Shown in pieces: positions 25,862 through 34,572 of a DNA stretch of 64,000 bases (position 1 is the first letter of the stretch; each line of letters begins with the position of its first letter). A program made the translations under genes and the position numbers. A model generated the notes under the pieces. It was not told where the DNA came from. It did not search any database and saw only the letters and a list, made by a program, of their open reading frames with translations. The DNA comes from CBFFRJ01 sp051486985 (lineage in GTDB: Bacteria > Pseudomonadota > Gammaproteobacteria > Enterobacterales > Enterobacteriaceae), in contig NZ_JAHVDV010000001.1 in NCBI RefSeq assembly GCF_051486985.1, positions 248,001 to 312,000 of the forward strand. The letters run 5' to 3'.

Positions 25862-27250
25862 ATGTCTGGAGGATTAGTTACTGCTGCATACATTGTTGCC
25901 GCGATCCTGTTTATTTTCAGTCTGGCCGGGCTTTCGAAACATGAGACCTCCCAGCAAGGGAACCGTTTCGGTGTGGCAGGGATGGCGATTGCGCTCATTG
26001 CCACCATTTTTGGCCCTGACACCGGAAACGTGGCATGGATCCTGGTGGCGATGATCATTGGTGGTGCGATTGGTATTCGTCTTGCCCGTAAAGTTGAAAT
26101 GACCGAAATGCCTGAGCTGGTTGCCATCCTGCACAGCTTTGTCGGTCTTGCGGCTGTACTGGTGGGCTTTAACAGCTACCTGTATCACGAGCCAGGTCTG
26201 GAACCGATTCTGGTGAACATTCACCTGACCGAAGTTTTCCTCGGTATTTTTATTGGTGCCGTTACCTTTACCGGGTCGGTGGTTGCGTTTGGAAAATTGT
26301 GCGGCAAAATTTCATCGAAGCCTCTGATGTTGCCTCATCGACACAAGCTGAATCTGGCCGCGCTGGTGGTCTCTTTCCTGTTGCTGATGGCTTTTGTGCG
26401 CACCGAGAGCGTGGCGGTTCAGGTTCTGGCGCTGCTACTGATGACCGCGATTGCACTGGTCTTCGGCTGGCATCTGGTGGCTTCAATTGGTGGTGCGGAT
26501 ATGCCGGTTGTCGTCTCAATGCTCAACTCCTATTCCGGTTGGGCCGCGGCCGCTGCCGGCTTTATGTTGAGCAATGACCTGCTGATCGTTACCGGCGCGC
26601 TGGTGGGTTCCTCCGGGGCCATTCTCTCCTACATCATGTGCAAAGCCATGAACCGATCGTTCATCAGCGTTATTGCAGGTGGTTTTGGAACCGATGGTTC
26701 GTCTACCGGGGCATCTGAAGAAGTTGGCGAACACCGTGAGATCAACGCGGAAGAGACAGCAGAAATGCTGAAAAACTCTCACTCCGTTATCATCACTCCG
26801 GGCTATGGTATGGCCGTAGCACAGGCGCAGTACCCGGTAGCCGAGATCACGGAGAAACTGCGTGCCCGCGGGATTAAGGTTCGCTTTGGTATTCATCCGG
26901 TTGCAGGTCGCCTGCCCGGGCACATGAACGTACTTCTTGCCGAAGCCAAAGTGCCTTACGATATCGTGCTGGAAATGGATGAGATTAACGATGATTTCGC
27001 CGATACCGATACCGTACTGGTAATCGGTGCCAACGACACCGTTAACCCTGCGGCGCAGGATGATCCTGGCAGTCCTATTGCAGGCATGCCGGTACTTGAA
27101 GTCTGGAAAGCGCAGAATGTCATTGTGTTTAAGCGCTCAATGAACACCGGGTACGCTGGTGTGCAGAACCCGCTTTTCTTCAAAGAGAATACCCAAATGC
27201 TGTTTGGCGATGCGAAAGCCACGGTTGATGCCATTCTGAAAGCGTTGTAG
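25862..27250 (+). CDS. pntB: PntB, NAD(P) transhydrogenase beta subunit
   Basis: 462 residues, the E. coli length. About eight to nine membrane helices (1-260) are followed by the NADP(H)-binding domain III (about 290-462) with GYGMAVAQAQYPV and the VIGANDTVNPAAQDDP signature. It starts ten bases after the pntA stop in the same operon and ends in a strong terminator. Confidence 0.97.
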   Translation: MSGGLVTAAYIVAAILFIFSLAGLSKHETSQQGNRFGVAGMAIALIATIFGPDTGNVAWILVAMIIGGAIGIRLARKVEMTEMPELVAILHSFVGLAAVLVGFNSYLYHEPGLEPILVNIHLTEVFLGIFIGAVTFTGSVVAFGKLCGKISSKPLMLPHRHKLNLAALVVSFLLLMAFVRTESVAVQVLALLLMTAIALVFGWHLVASIGGADMPVVVSMLNSYSGWAAAAAGFMLSNDLLIVTGALVGSSGAILSYIMCKAMNRSFISVIAGGFGTDGSSTGASEEVGEHREINAEETAEMLKNSHSVIITPGYGMAVAQAQYPVAEITEKLRARGIKVRFGIHPVAGRLPGHMNVLLAEAKVPYDIVLEMDEINDDFADTDTVLVIGANDTVNPAAQDDPGSPIAGMPVLEVWKAQNVIVFKRSMNTGYAGVQNPLFFKENTQMLFGDAKATVDAILKAL

Positions 27251-27267
27251 TGCCCTGAACGATGACA

Positions 27268-27296
27268 GCCGCCCGTGTTTCGCGGGCGGCTTTTTT
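27268..27296 (+). terminator. pntAB terminator
   Basis: GCCGCCCG/CGGGCGGC stem with a seven-base loop followed by six T, 18 bases after the pntB stop. Confidence 0.92.
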
Positions 27297-27418
27297 ATGC
27301 CCACAATCCGGCATTGCAGCGCATCGCTTTTACTTAAACCCCGCCGACATTTAACAAAGTGTGGGGGGATTGATGCGTGTTTATTGATGTTGGGGGATTA
27401 CTTAAGAGAGACAGCGCT

Positions 27419-27767
27419 GGGGGAAGGATGACTCATCGCATAGCGACTCGCCCTTCGGGTCGCTGCCTGCGGCAACGCTTTCTCGCGTCGCTCGAATTGA
27501 ACCTTAATCAAAGCTTCTCATCCTTCCCCGCNCGGGCAGAATATGAGGTAGAGAAANTTNATTTTTGCTGAGGTGCTGCAGGNAAGTGATGGTGGTGGGG
27601 GAAGGATGACTCGTCGCATAGCGACTCGCCCTTCGGGTCGTTGCCTGCGGCAACGCTTTCTCGCGTCGCTCGAATCGAACCTTAATCAAAGCTTCTCATC
27701 CTTCCCCGCCCGGGCAGAATATGAGGTAGAGAAANTTNATTTTTGCTGAGGTGCTGCAGGAAAGTGA

Positions 27768-27790
<23 letters not shown>
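27419..27790 (-). repeat. 178-bp repeats downstream of tRNA-Tyr (rtT/tpr type)
   Basis: The block GAAGGATGAC... starts at 27423 and again at 27601, and the matching 3' end of the tRNA gene starts at 27779: a period of exactly 178 bp. The unit boundary repeats the last ~19 bases of tRNA-Tyr. The E. coli tyrT operon has the same arrangement of ~178-bp repeats, which release the small rtT RNA and can encode the protamine-like Tpr peptide. Ambiguous bases at 27532, 27557, 27560, 27583, 27735 and 27738 occur in equivalent positions of the copies. The most distal copy lacks the full tRNA-like boundary. Confidence 0.9.
27423..27767 (-). ncRNA. rttR: Possible rtT-type RNA region of the tyr operon
   Basis: By position and repeat structure this is the distal part of the tRNA-Tyr primary transcript, from which E. 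coli processes rtT RNA (reported to modulate the stringent response). The exact ends cannot be read from sequence. Strong inverted segments such as CGACTCGCCCTTCGGGTCG support a structured RNA. Confidence 0.5.
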
Positions 27791-27852
<62 letters not shown>

Positions 27853-27881
27853 AGGGGTAATTGATATTGCATGAAGTGAGA

Positions 27882-27966
<85 letters not shown>

Positions 27967-28019
27967 ACGGGGTAATGCATAATACTACTGGCCTGCTTCC
28001 TTATCGGGAAGCGGGGCGC

Positions 28020-28047
28020 ATCATATCAAATGACGCGCCGCTGTAAA
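28020..28047 (-). promoter_or_regulatory. tyrT promoter
   Basis: Minus-strand -35 TTTACA (28042-28047) and -10 TATGAT (28020-28025), 16 bp apart, followed by a GC-rich discriminator (GCGCCCCGC). The block from the -35 box to the tRNA is nearly the same as the classic E. coli tyrT promoter, a model for stringent control and FIS activation. FIS sites would lie upstream, at about 28050-28120. Confidence 0.92.
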
Positions 28048-28127
28048 GCTTTCCTTTGGCGGAAATGAACCGTTTGCGTACTTTTCATCCGTAACGCAGT
28101 AAACCTAATCAATTCATTTCATTAGCA

Positions 28128-28970
28128 TCAAAGAATGATCGTTCTGTTGCCGTATACGAAAACACGCTGGGCGAGAACCTGGTAGAGGGCGCGGCTAAGC
28201 ACGTTTTTCTCGACGTCGCGTCCTGCACGCATCATATCTTCCGCAGTGTAGGTGTGATCAACATGGATGACGTCCTGCATAATAATCGGACCCTCATCAA
28301 GATTATCATTAACATAATGCGCGGTAGCGCCAATAATCTTCACGCCACGCTCATAAGCCTGATGGTACGGTCGGGCACCGATAAAGGCCGGAAGGAAGGA
28401 GTGGTGAATATTAATAATTTTGTTCGGGAAGCGAGAGACGAAACCAGGCGTCAGAACGCGCATATATTTTGCCAGAACAACATAGTCGGGCTGATGCGCT
28501 TCGATGGCTTCCGCCATTTTGTTGTCATGCTCTTCGCGGGTCAGACCCTCGTGGCTCACCAGTTCAAAGGGAATATCGAAACGTTCGACCAGCGTGCGCA
28601 GCGTTTCATGATTACCAATCACCGCAGCGATATCAATATCCAGCCCACCGTAGTTGGCTTTCATTAACAGATCGCCCAGGCAATGCGCCTCTTTTGTCAC
28701 CAGAATTACAACGCGACGCTGACCTGCCGGGTTTAATTCCCTCACGGATCCTTCGGGCAACGCGCTATCGAGATCGGCCAGCAGCGTGGCATCATTAAAG
28801 ATGCCTTCAAGTTCGGTACGCATAAAGAAGCGCCCGGTTCGGTGATCGACAAACTCATTGTTTTGCACAATGTTCAGTTCGTGTTTGTAGCAGATGTTAG
28901 TAATTCGCGCGATAAGGCCTTTCTGGTCAGGGCAGATAGTGCGCAGTATTTTACGTTGTAGTGAATGCAT
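28128..28970 (-). CDS. purU: Formyltetrahydrofolate deformylase
   Basis: 280 residues, the E. coli length. An N-terminal ACT regulatory domain (about 8-85, RTICPDQKGLIARITN) is followed by a formyltransferase-type catalytic domain (about 86-280) with the active-site stretch NIHHSFLPAF and the ATAHYVNDNLDEGP loop. It hydrolyses 10-formyl-THF to formate and THF, feeding PurT. The start MHSLQRKILRT at 28970 is by family match; the longer open frame would run into ychJ. Confidence 0.96.
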   Translation of the reverse strand: MHSLQRKILRTICPDQKGLIARITNICYKHELNIVQNNEFVDHRTGRFFMRTELEGIFNDATLLADLDSALPEGSVRELNPAGQRRVVILVTKEAHCLGDLLMKANYGGLDIDIAAVIGNHETLRTLVERFDIPFELVSHEGLTREEHDNKMAEAIEAHQPDYVVLAKYMRVLTPGFVSRFPNKIINIHHSFLPAFIGARPYHQAYERGVKIIGATAHYVNDNLDEGPIIMQDVIHVDHTYTAEDMMRAGRDVEKNVLSRALYQVLAQRVFVYGNRTIIL

Positions 28971-29019
28971 TGCCGGGTAAATCCTGTTGATGATGTTTGC
29001 TATGGGGGTGACGCTGAGC

Positions 29020-29478
29020 TTATTGCCCGCAGCACTTCTTGAATTTCTTCTGTGAACCACAAGGACAAGGGTCATTGCGGCCTATGAGCGGTCGCTTGCC
29101 ATCGATATAGTACCATCGACCGTTCTCTTTTAAGAATCGGGAGCGTTCAATTATGGCGCCAGGTCTATCATCCTCAATATAGCGAGCAACGAAGCTGACA
29201 TAACCTTCGTTCTCATTTGTGCCGGGCGCAGTCTCAAATATCGTCAGCCCCAGCCATTGCGTACGGGCAAAACCTGATTCAATATCCTCGCGCAAAGCAG
29301 CGGCCTGACAAACCGGATGCCAGGTATTGATAAGATAATCCGCTTGCCTGAGCACAAATGCGGTATAGCGGGAGCGCATAAGTTGTGATGGATTCGGCGC
29401 AACCTGCGTACCAGACAGATAACGCTGGCAACATAGGCTATACTCCACTGCGCTACCGCAGGGACAACGTTGAGACAC
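29020..29478 (-). CDS. ychJ: YchJ, SEC-C motif protein (GTG start)
   Basis: 152 residues. A zinc-binding SEC-C motif is present at both ends: CPCGSAVEYSLCC near 5-17 and DPCPCGSQKKFKKCCGQ at the C-terminus, with a YchJ/UPF0225 domain between (RSRYTAFVLRQADYLI). The function is unknown. The start is a GTG (VSQRCPCG) with AGGA eight bases upstream, giving exactly the E. coli length; no ATG is near. It precedes purU by 49 bp on the same strand and is divergent from rssA. Confidence 0.92.
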   Translation of the reverse strand: MSQRCPCGSAVEYSLCCQRYLSGTQVAPNPSQLMRSRYTAFVLRQADYLINTWHPVCQAAALREDIESGFARTQWLGLTIFETAPGTNENEGYVSFVARYIEDDRPGAIIERSRFLKENGRWYYIDGKRPLIGRNDPCPCGSQKKFKKCCGQ

Positions 29479-29590
29479 AATGAACTTCCTGAACAGATAG
29501 AATGGCATTGTAAGCCAGGGTAGTGGATATGTTAACTGAGCTGTGGCGTTGTGGCTATGCCAGTCGTTCCGGGGGAAAGACATCCAGGTA

Positions 29591-30511
29591 ATGAGAAGCG
29601 TAAAAATTGGGCTGGCGTTGGGCTCTGGTTCTGCCAGAGGATGGTCGCATATTGGTGTGATCAATGCATTACAGCGAGCAGGAATACACATTGATGTTGT
29701 GGCAGGGTGCTCCATCGGTTCGCTGGTAGGTGCAGCCTTCGCGTGTGGTAAATTGCCTGAACTTGAAACCTGGGTGCGTGCCTTCAGCTACTGGGATGTC
29801 CTGAAGTTAATGGATGTCTCCTGGCGGCGTGGTGGATTCTTAAGGGGAGAGCGTGTATTCAAGCATTACCGGCAGATCCTTCCACAAACCTCTTTTGCTG
29901 AGAGCCAGCTAAAATTTGGCACGGTAGCAACCAACCTGAGTACAGGTCGTGAAATATGGTTTACAGAGGGCGACCTCCATCAGGCAGTGCGGGCCTCTTG
30001 CAGTATACCTGGCTTAATGGCACCCGTGTCCCACAATGGCTACTGGCTGGTGGATGGCGCGGTGGTCAATCCGGTGCCGGTCTCGCTAACGCGTGCATTA
30101 GGTGCGGATATCGTGATCGCGGTTGATTTGCAACATGATGCACATCTCATGCAACAGGATCTGTTTTCCGTTAATCTTGCAGCCCCTGAAGAGGCAGAGG
30201 GGGAGGGCGTCGCTGTTGCAACCCCGCGTTGGCATGAACGTTTGCGTGAGCGTTTAGGCACTATGACGGCGCGTCGAACGGTAATTGCGCCTACTGCAAT
30301 GGAAATCATGACGACGTCCATTCAGGTCCTTGAGAACCGGCTTAAGCGCAATCGTATGGCCGGCGATCCTCCGGATATACTTATCCAGCCGTTGTGTCCT
30401 CAAATTTCAACGCTTGATTTCCATCGCGCTGAGGCAGCTATTCATGCTGGTCAGTTGGCGGTGGAAAAAAAGATAGATGAACTATTACCACTGGCGAGGA
30501 CATCGTTATGA
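29591..30511 (+). CDS. rssA: RssA, patatin-like phospholipase family protein
   Basis: 306 residues with an intact Ser-Asp dyad: the glycine-rich loop GSGSARGW (11-18), nucleophile S41 in GCSIGS, and D155 in DGAVVNP. Patatin-like acyl hydrolase by fold; the substrate is unknown. In E. coli it is co-transcribed with rssB but is not needed for RpoS turnover. The start MRSVKIGLALG at 29591 is chosen by family match; 16 upstream codons are open. A stretch GEGVAVATP near residues 210-220 differs from E. coli. Confidence 0.93.
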   Translation: MRSVKIGLALGSGSARGWSHIGVINALQRAGIHIDVVAGCSIGSLVGAAFACGKLPELETWVRAFSYWDVLKLMDVSWRRGGFLRGERVFKHYRQILPQTSFAESQLKFGTVATNLSTGREIWFTEGDLHQAVRASCSIPGLMAPVSHNGYWLVDGAVVNPVPVSLTRALGADIVIAVDLQHDAHLMQQDLFSVNLAAPEEAEGEGVAVATPRWHERLRERLGTMTARRTVIAPTAMEIMTTSIQVLENRLKRNRMAGDPPDILIQPLCPQISTLDFHRAEAAIHAGQLAVEKKIDELLPLARTSL

Positions 30512-30527
30512 ACCTCGTTTTTTTATG
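30495..30527 (+). terminator. Weak terminator between rssA and rssB
   Basis: CGAGG/CCTCG stem with a ~15-base loop that contains the rssA stop codon, followed by seven T. It could reduce read-through from rssA into rssB. Confidence 0.45.
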
Positions 30528-30603
30528 TGACTTAATCAAAATCTGACAGGCGATTGCTGATAAACATGCCACTATTTATTTATCGTAGGTCAGGGGAGAA
30601 ATG

Positions 30604-31617
30604 ATGACGCAGCCGTTAGCAGGAAAACAGATAATGATCGTTGAAGACGAGCCCGTCTTCCGCTCTCTGCTGGATTCCTGGCTCTCGTCTCTGGGCGCGG
30701 AAACCTTGCTGGCAGAAGATGGTCTCGTTGCGCTTGAGATTCTGGAAAGCGTGTCGCCAGATCTGATGATTTGTGATATTGCGATGCCACGAATGAACGG
30801 CCTGAAGCTGGTCGAGCAACTTCGTAATCAAGGGCAACAACTGCCCATCCTTGTCATTTCAGCAACGGATAACATGGCAGATATTGCTAAAGCGCTGAGG
30901 CTGGGTGTGCAGGATGTTCTGCTCAAACCGGTTAAAGACTTTAATCGCCTCAAGGAAACCGTTTTTGCCTGTATATACCCGAACATGTTTAATTCGCGGG
31001 TAGAAGAAGAAGAGCAATTGTTCCAGGACTGGGATGCCCTGGTGGAGAATCCGCAGGCGGCGGCAAAACTGTTGCAGGAGTTACAGCCGCCGGTTCAACA
31101 ACAGATGTCAGGCTGTAGGGTCAATTACCGACAGCTTGTTTCAGCCGATAAACCTGGGCTCGTTCTGGATATTGCCCCCATTTCATCAAACGACATTGCA
31201 TTTTATTGCCTGGACGTAACCCGTGCAGGAAATAACGGGGTACTGGCCGCGTTATTACTACGTGCACTGTTCAATGGGCTACTCCAGGAGCAGTTGTCGC
31301 ACCAGCATCAACGGCTACCAGAAATGGGCAGTTTACTAAAACAGGTGAACCAACTGCTTCGGCAGGCAAATTTGCCGGGGCAATTTCCACTGTTGGTTGG
31401 TTATTACCATAGCGACTTAAAAAATCTTATTTTAGTTTCGGCAGGTCTTAATGCCACACTCAATACAGGTCAACACCAGGTTCAGATCAGTAGTGGAGTA
31501 CCATTAGGTACATTAGGTAATACTTATCTGAACCAATTTAGTCAGCGTTGTGATGCATGGGAGTGCCAGGTCTGGGGCGCAGGCGGCCGTTTACGTTTAA
31601 TGCTGTCTGCGGAATGA
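30604..31617 (+). CDS. rssB: RssB, RpoS-targeting response regulator
   Basis: 337 residues. The receiver domain (about 8-125) has E14/D15, phospho-acceptor D58 (MICDIAMPRMNG) and the switch lysine in LLKPVKD. The C-terminal half is a PP2C-like pseudo-phosphatase domain. RssB delivers sigma-S to ClpXP in growing cells. Two adjacent ATGs (30601 and 30604) follow GGGGAGAA; the second gives the E. coli start MTQPL. It lies 92 bp after rssA in the same orientation. Confidence 0.96.
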   Translation: MTQPLAGKQIMIVEDEPVFRSLLDSWLSSLGAETLLAEDGLVALEILESVSPDLMICDIAMPRMNGLKLVEQLRNQGQQLPILVISATDNMADIAKALRLGVQDVLLKPVKDFNRLKETVFACIYPNMFNSRVEEEEQLFQDWDALVENPQAAAKLLQELQPPVQQQMSGCRVNYRQLVSADKPGLVLDIAPISSNDIAFYCLDVTRAGNNGVLAALLLRALFNGLLQEQLSHQHQRLPEMGSLLKQVNQLLRQANLPGQFPLLVGYYHSDLKNLILVSAGLNATLNTGQHQVQISSGVPLGTLGNTYLNQFSQRCDAWECQVWGAGGRLRLMLSAE

Positions 31618-31813
31618 GCAATCGCAACGCAAATTGCAGATTGCTTTACCTGCGCGTTTCAACGAGTGCTACTATCGCCACAGTTTTGCGTATTAGTCCT
31701 AATTAAACGTTACCGCGCCCTTTTCAGACCAGTGTGATCCGGTGGTACTGATATACTCAGTCGCGTGTAATTACATGAACATGCTCAACGCGTGAACAGA
31801 TCAGGAGATTTTA

Positions 31814-32725
31814 ATGGCTGCCATAAATTCAAAAGTAACAAAAGCAGTTATCCCCGTCGCGGGATTGGGAACCAGGATGCTTCCAGCAACAAAGGCGATT
31901 CCTAAAGAGATGTTGCCGCTGGTGGATAAGCCATTAATTCAGTACGTCGTAAATGAGTGTATTGCTGCGGGTATTACTGAAATTGTTCTGGTTACGCATT
32001 CATCTAAAAACTCAATCGAAAACCACTTCGATACCAGTTTTGAACTTGAAGCCATGCTGGAAAAGCGCGTAAAACGCCAGCTGCTCGAAGAAGTTCAGTC
32101 TATTTGCCCACCGCACGTCACTATTATGCAGGTACGTCAGGGACTGGCTAAAGGCCTTGGTCACGCCGTGCTTTGTGCTCACCCTGTTGTAGGGAATGAA
32201 CCTGTTGCCGTTATTCTGCCAGACGTCATTCTGGATGAGTTTGAGTCGGACCTCTCGCAGGATAACCTCGCAGAAATGATTAAACGCTTTGATGAGACCG
32301 GTGCCAGTCAAATCATGGTTGAACCGGTCGCAGATGTCACTGCTTATGGCGTTGTCGATTGCAAAGGCGCGGCCCTCAACCCAGGTGATAGCGTCCCGAT
32401 GGTGGGTGTCGTTGAAAAGCCTAAGGCTGACGTTGCCCCTTCAAATCTGGCTGTAGTAGGTCGCTATGTCCTGAGCGAGCATATCTGGCCGTTGCTGGCG
32501 AAGACCCCTCCAGGCGCAGGTGATGAAATTCAGCTGACCGATGCCATCGATATGCTCATTGAGAAAGAAACCGTTGAAGCCTACCACATGAAAGGCAAAA
32601 GCCATGACTGCGGTAATAAACTGGGCTATATGCAGGCCTTCGTTGAATACGGGATTCGTCACAATACATTAGGTGAAGAATTTAAAGCATGGCTGGAAAG
32701 CCAATTAGGCGTCACCAAAGCCTGA
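31814..32725 (+). CDS. galU: UTP-glucose-1-phosphate uridylyltransferase
   Basis: 303 residues. The nucleotide-binding loop is GLGTRMLPATKAIPKEM (17-33); the KPLIQY and VEKP segments typical of bacterial UDP-glucose pyrophosphorylases are present. It makes UDP-glucose for LPS core, trehalose, membrane-derived glucans and galactose metabolism. It is preceded by a 196-bp promoter gap and AGGAG, and followed by a strong terminator. Confidence 0.97.
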   Translation: MAAINSKVTKAVIPVAGLGTRMLPATKAIPKEMLPLVDKPLIQYVVNECIAAGITEIVLVTHSSKNSIENHFDTSFELEAMLEKRVKRQLLEEVQSICPPHVTIMQVRQGLAKGLGHAVLCAHPVVGNEPVAVILPDVILDEFESDLSQDNLAEMIKRFDETGASQIMVEPVADVTAYGVVDCKGAALNPGDSVPMVGVVEKPKADVAPSNLAVVGRYVLSEHIWPLLAKTPPGAGDEIQLTDAIDMLIEKETVEAYHMKGKSHDCGNKLGYMQAFVEYGIRHNTLGEEFKAWLESQLGVTKA

Positions 32726-32747
32726 TCTGCGCTGTTTTAGCCTGAAA

Positions 32748-32772
32748 GCCGGGAATGCCTCCCGGCTTTTTT
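32748..32772 (+). terminator. galU terminator
   Basis: GCCGGGA/TCCCGGC stem with a five-base loop followed by six T, shortly after the galU stop. Confidence 0.92.
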
Positions 32773-32882
32773 ATTGCCTGTACGCATGACCAGAATAGCC
32801 TCTCATACATACAGGCATGATTAAAAAGCGCCATGCATGCACAGGAATCTTCAGCAGGTTTATATTTTGAACAATTATGGGC

Positions 32883-32908
32883 AAAAAAAATCCCGCCATT
32901 AGCGGGAT
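32883..32908 (-). terminator. hns terminator
   Basis: Minus-strand ATCCCGC/GCGGGAT stem followed by eight T, 17 bases after the hns stop. Confidence 0.92.
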
Positions 32909-32925
32909 TTTCGAAAAGGGGGTTA

Positions 32926-33339
32926 TTACTCTTTAATCAGGAAGTCGTCCAGTTGCTTGCCTTGTTCATCCATGGCTTTTTTGATTACCGCTGGTGTACG
33001 GCCCTGGCCGGTCCAGGTTTTGGTTTCGCCATTTTCATCAACATAGCTATATTTAGCAGGGCGCGCAGCACGTTTAGCTTTAGTACCGGTTTTCGCAGTA
33101 ACCATGCTATTCAGCAGTTCATTAGGATCAATACCGTCCGCAATCAGCATTTCGCGATACTGTTGCAGTTTACGAGTACGCTCTTCGATCTCAGCTGCTG
33201 CAGCGCTTTCTTCTTCACGACGTTCATTAACGACAACTTCTAATTTTTCCAGCATTTCTTCCAGGGTTTCGAGGGTGCATTCTCTTGCCTGTGCACGAAG
33301 AGTACGGATGTTGTTCAGAATTTTAAGTGCTTCGCTCAT
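32926..33339 (-). CDS. hns: H-NS nucleoid-structuring protein
   Basis: 137 residues. An N-terminal coiled-coil oligomerisation region (about 1-83) carries the Hha/Cnu contact surface. A flexible linker (84-95) and the C-terminal AT-hook-like domain with the QGR DNA-binding motif (112-114, TWTGQGRTPAVI) follow. It silences AT-rich and horizontally acquired DNA. Very close to E. coli H-NS. The Hha-family partner Cnu is in the same window. Confidence 0.97.
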   Translation of the reverse strand: MSEALKILNNIRTLRAQARECTLETLEEMLEKLEVVVNERREEESAAAAEIEERTRKLQQYREMLIADGIDPNELLNSMVTAKTGTKAKRAARPAKYSYVDENGETKTWTGQGRTPAVIKKAMDEQGKQLDDFLIKE

Positions 33340-33890
33340 CTTTGTAATCTCAAACTTATATTGGGGTGGTTTGTTGGGCTAATAATAGAGCGTTAATTTC
33401 TCAGGTGCAATAGGTGAGAATGTAAGGAATTCAAATTTCCTCTTTATTTAGTTCATTTCTTAAATCCGTTAACTTAAATTTTTAGCGGTTAAAAGCACGA
33501 AAGGTGCATATAGAAAGAAAGATAAGCAGCAGGGCAACACTCATTTTTATCCGGGATAATCACGGTTTATCTCATGCACTGCAGGGGGTGTTATGGATAA
33601 ATATCAACCTTTTTAATTGTTGTTGATAACGGGACCGTCTGCGATAAAACATTAATAGTTTCCGAAGCCTGGCGTTAATTTCCGGGCCTTAGAATAGGCC
33701 GTAAGCATGCGCCCGATTTATTGTATGTTTCTTTGGCAGCAACAGGGTTGTGAGCAAATAAGTAAAGCCTTAACCGTTATCGAAGGCTAATTCAGATGCT
33801 TTCCGCCGGGTAGGGGAGGCGAGGCATAACGTTAAAATATGATACAATCCTGCGCCGGGATATCACATTTTCACTGAGGTTTTGCGGGCA
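33340..33890. other. hns-tdk divergent intergenic region
   Basis: 551 bp with no supported gene. The hns-proximal half (33340-33660) is AT-rich with many short A and T tracts, as expected for the curved, autoregulated hns promoter. The tdk-proximal end has a TATGAT (33838-33843) -10 candidate about 48 bp before tdk. E. coli has a gap of similar size here. Confidence 0.6.
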
Positions 33891-34505
33891 ATGGCGCAAC
33901 TTTATTTCTATTACTCTGCGATGAATGCCGGAAAGTCTACGGCCTTACTGCAGTCTTCCTATAACTATCAGGAGCGTGGTATGCGCACGCTCGTTTATAC
34001 CGCAGAAATCGATGACAGATTTGGCGCAGGTAAAGTGAGTTCACGTATCGGGTTATCGTCCCCGGCCAGACTGTTTAATCAAACCAGCCAGCTCAGACAG
34101 GAAATCGGCGCTGAACATACCCGTGAGCCAATCCACTGTGTGCTTATTGATGAAAGCCAGTTCTTAACGCGTCAGCAAGTGTATGAGCTTTCTGATGTGG
34201 TCGACGATCTGGATATACCGGTACTCTGCTATGGGCTGAGAACCGATTTCAGAGGCGAGCTTTTCACTGGTAGCCAGTATTTACTTGCCTTGTCAGATAA
34301 GCTCGTGGAGCTTAAAACCATCTGTTTCTGTGGTCGTAAAGCAAGCATGGTCCTGAGACTTGACCATCAGGGTCGCCCTTATAACGAGGGTGAACAGGTG
34401 GTTATTGGTGGTAACGAGCGATATGTATCTGTTTGCCGTAAACACTATAAAGAGGCGCTTGCAGAGGGTTCTCTGCCTGCCATTCAGGCGAGGGTGAGAG
34501 GATAA
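33891..34505 (+). CDS. tdk: Thymidine kinase
   Basis: 204-residue type II thymidine kinase. P-loop AMNAGKSTALL (10-20), the DESQF Walker-B segment with the catalytic glutamate, a structural zinc CFCGRK site, and the C-terminal lasso GGNERYVSVCRKHY. It phosphorylates thymidine and deoxyuridine for salvage. The start MAQLYFYYSAMNAGKS at 33891 matches E. coli; the frame begins three codons earlier at a TTG. Confidence 0.96.
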   Translation: MAQLYFYYSAMNAGKSTALLQSSYNYQERGMRTLVYTAEIDDRFGAGKVSSRIGLSSPARLFNQTSQLRQEIGAEHTREPIHCVLIDESQFLTRQQVYELSDVVDDLDIPVLCYGLRTDFRGELFTGSQYLLALSDKLVELKTICFCGRKASMVLRLDHQGRPYNEGEQVVIGGNERYVSVCRKHYKEALAEGSLPAIQARVRG

Positions 34506-34529
34506 GAATTCCTCTTCACATGAAGGTAT

Positions 34530-34557
34530 AAAAAAACCCGCCATCAGGCGGGTTTTT
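34530..34557. terminator. Bidirectional terminator between tdk and adhE
   Basis: CCCGCC/GGCGGG stem with an ATCA loop, six A on the left and five T on the right, between the convergent tdk and adhE stops. It can terminate both genes. Confidence 0.9.
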
Positions 34558-34572
34558 ATTTACAACGCTAAG

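Noticed and set aside
27377..27571. Plus-strand frame across the tyr repeats
   Set aside because: It is antisense to the repeat RNA, contains ambiguous bases and arises from repeat sequence; no sign of coding.
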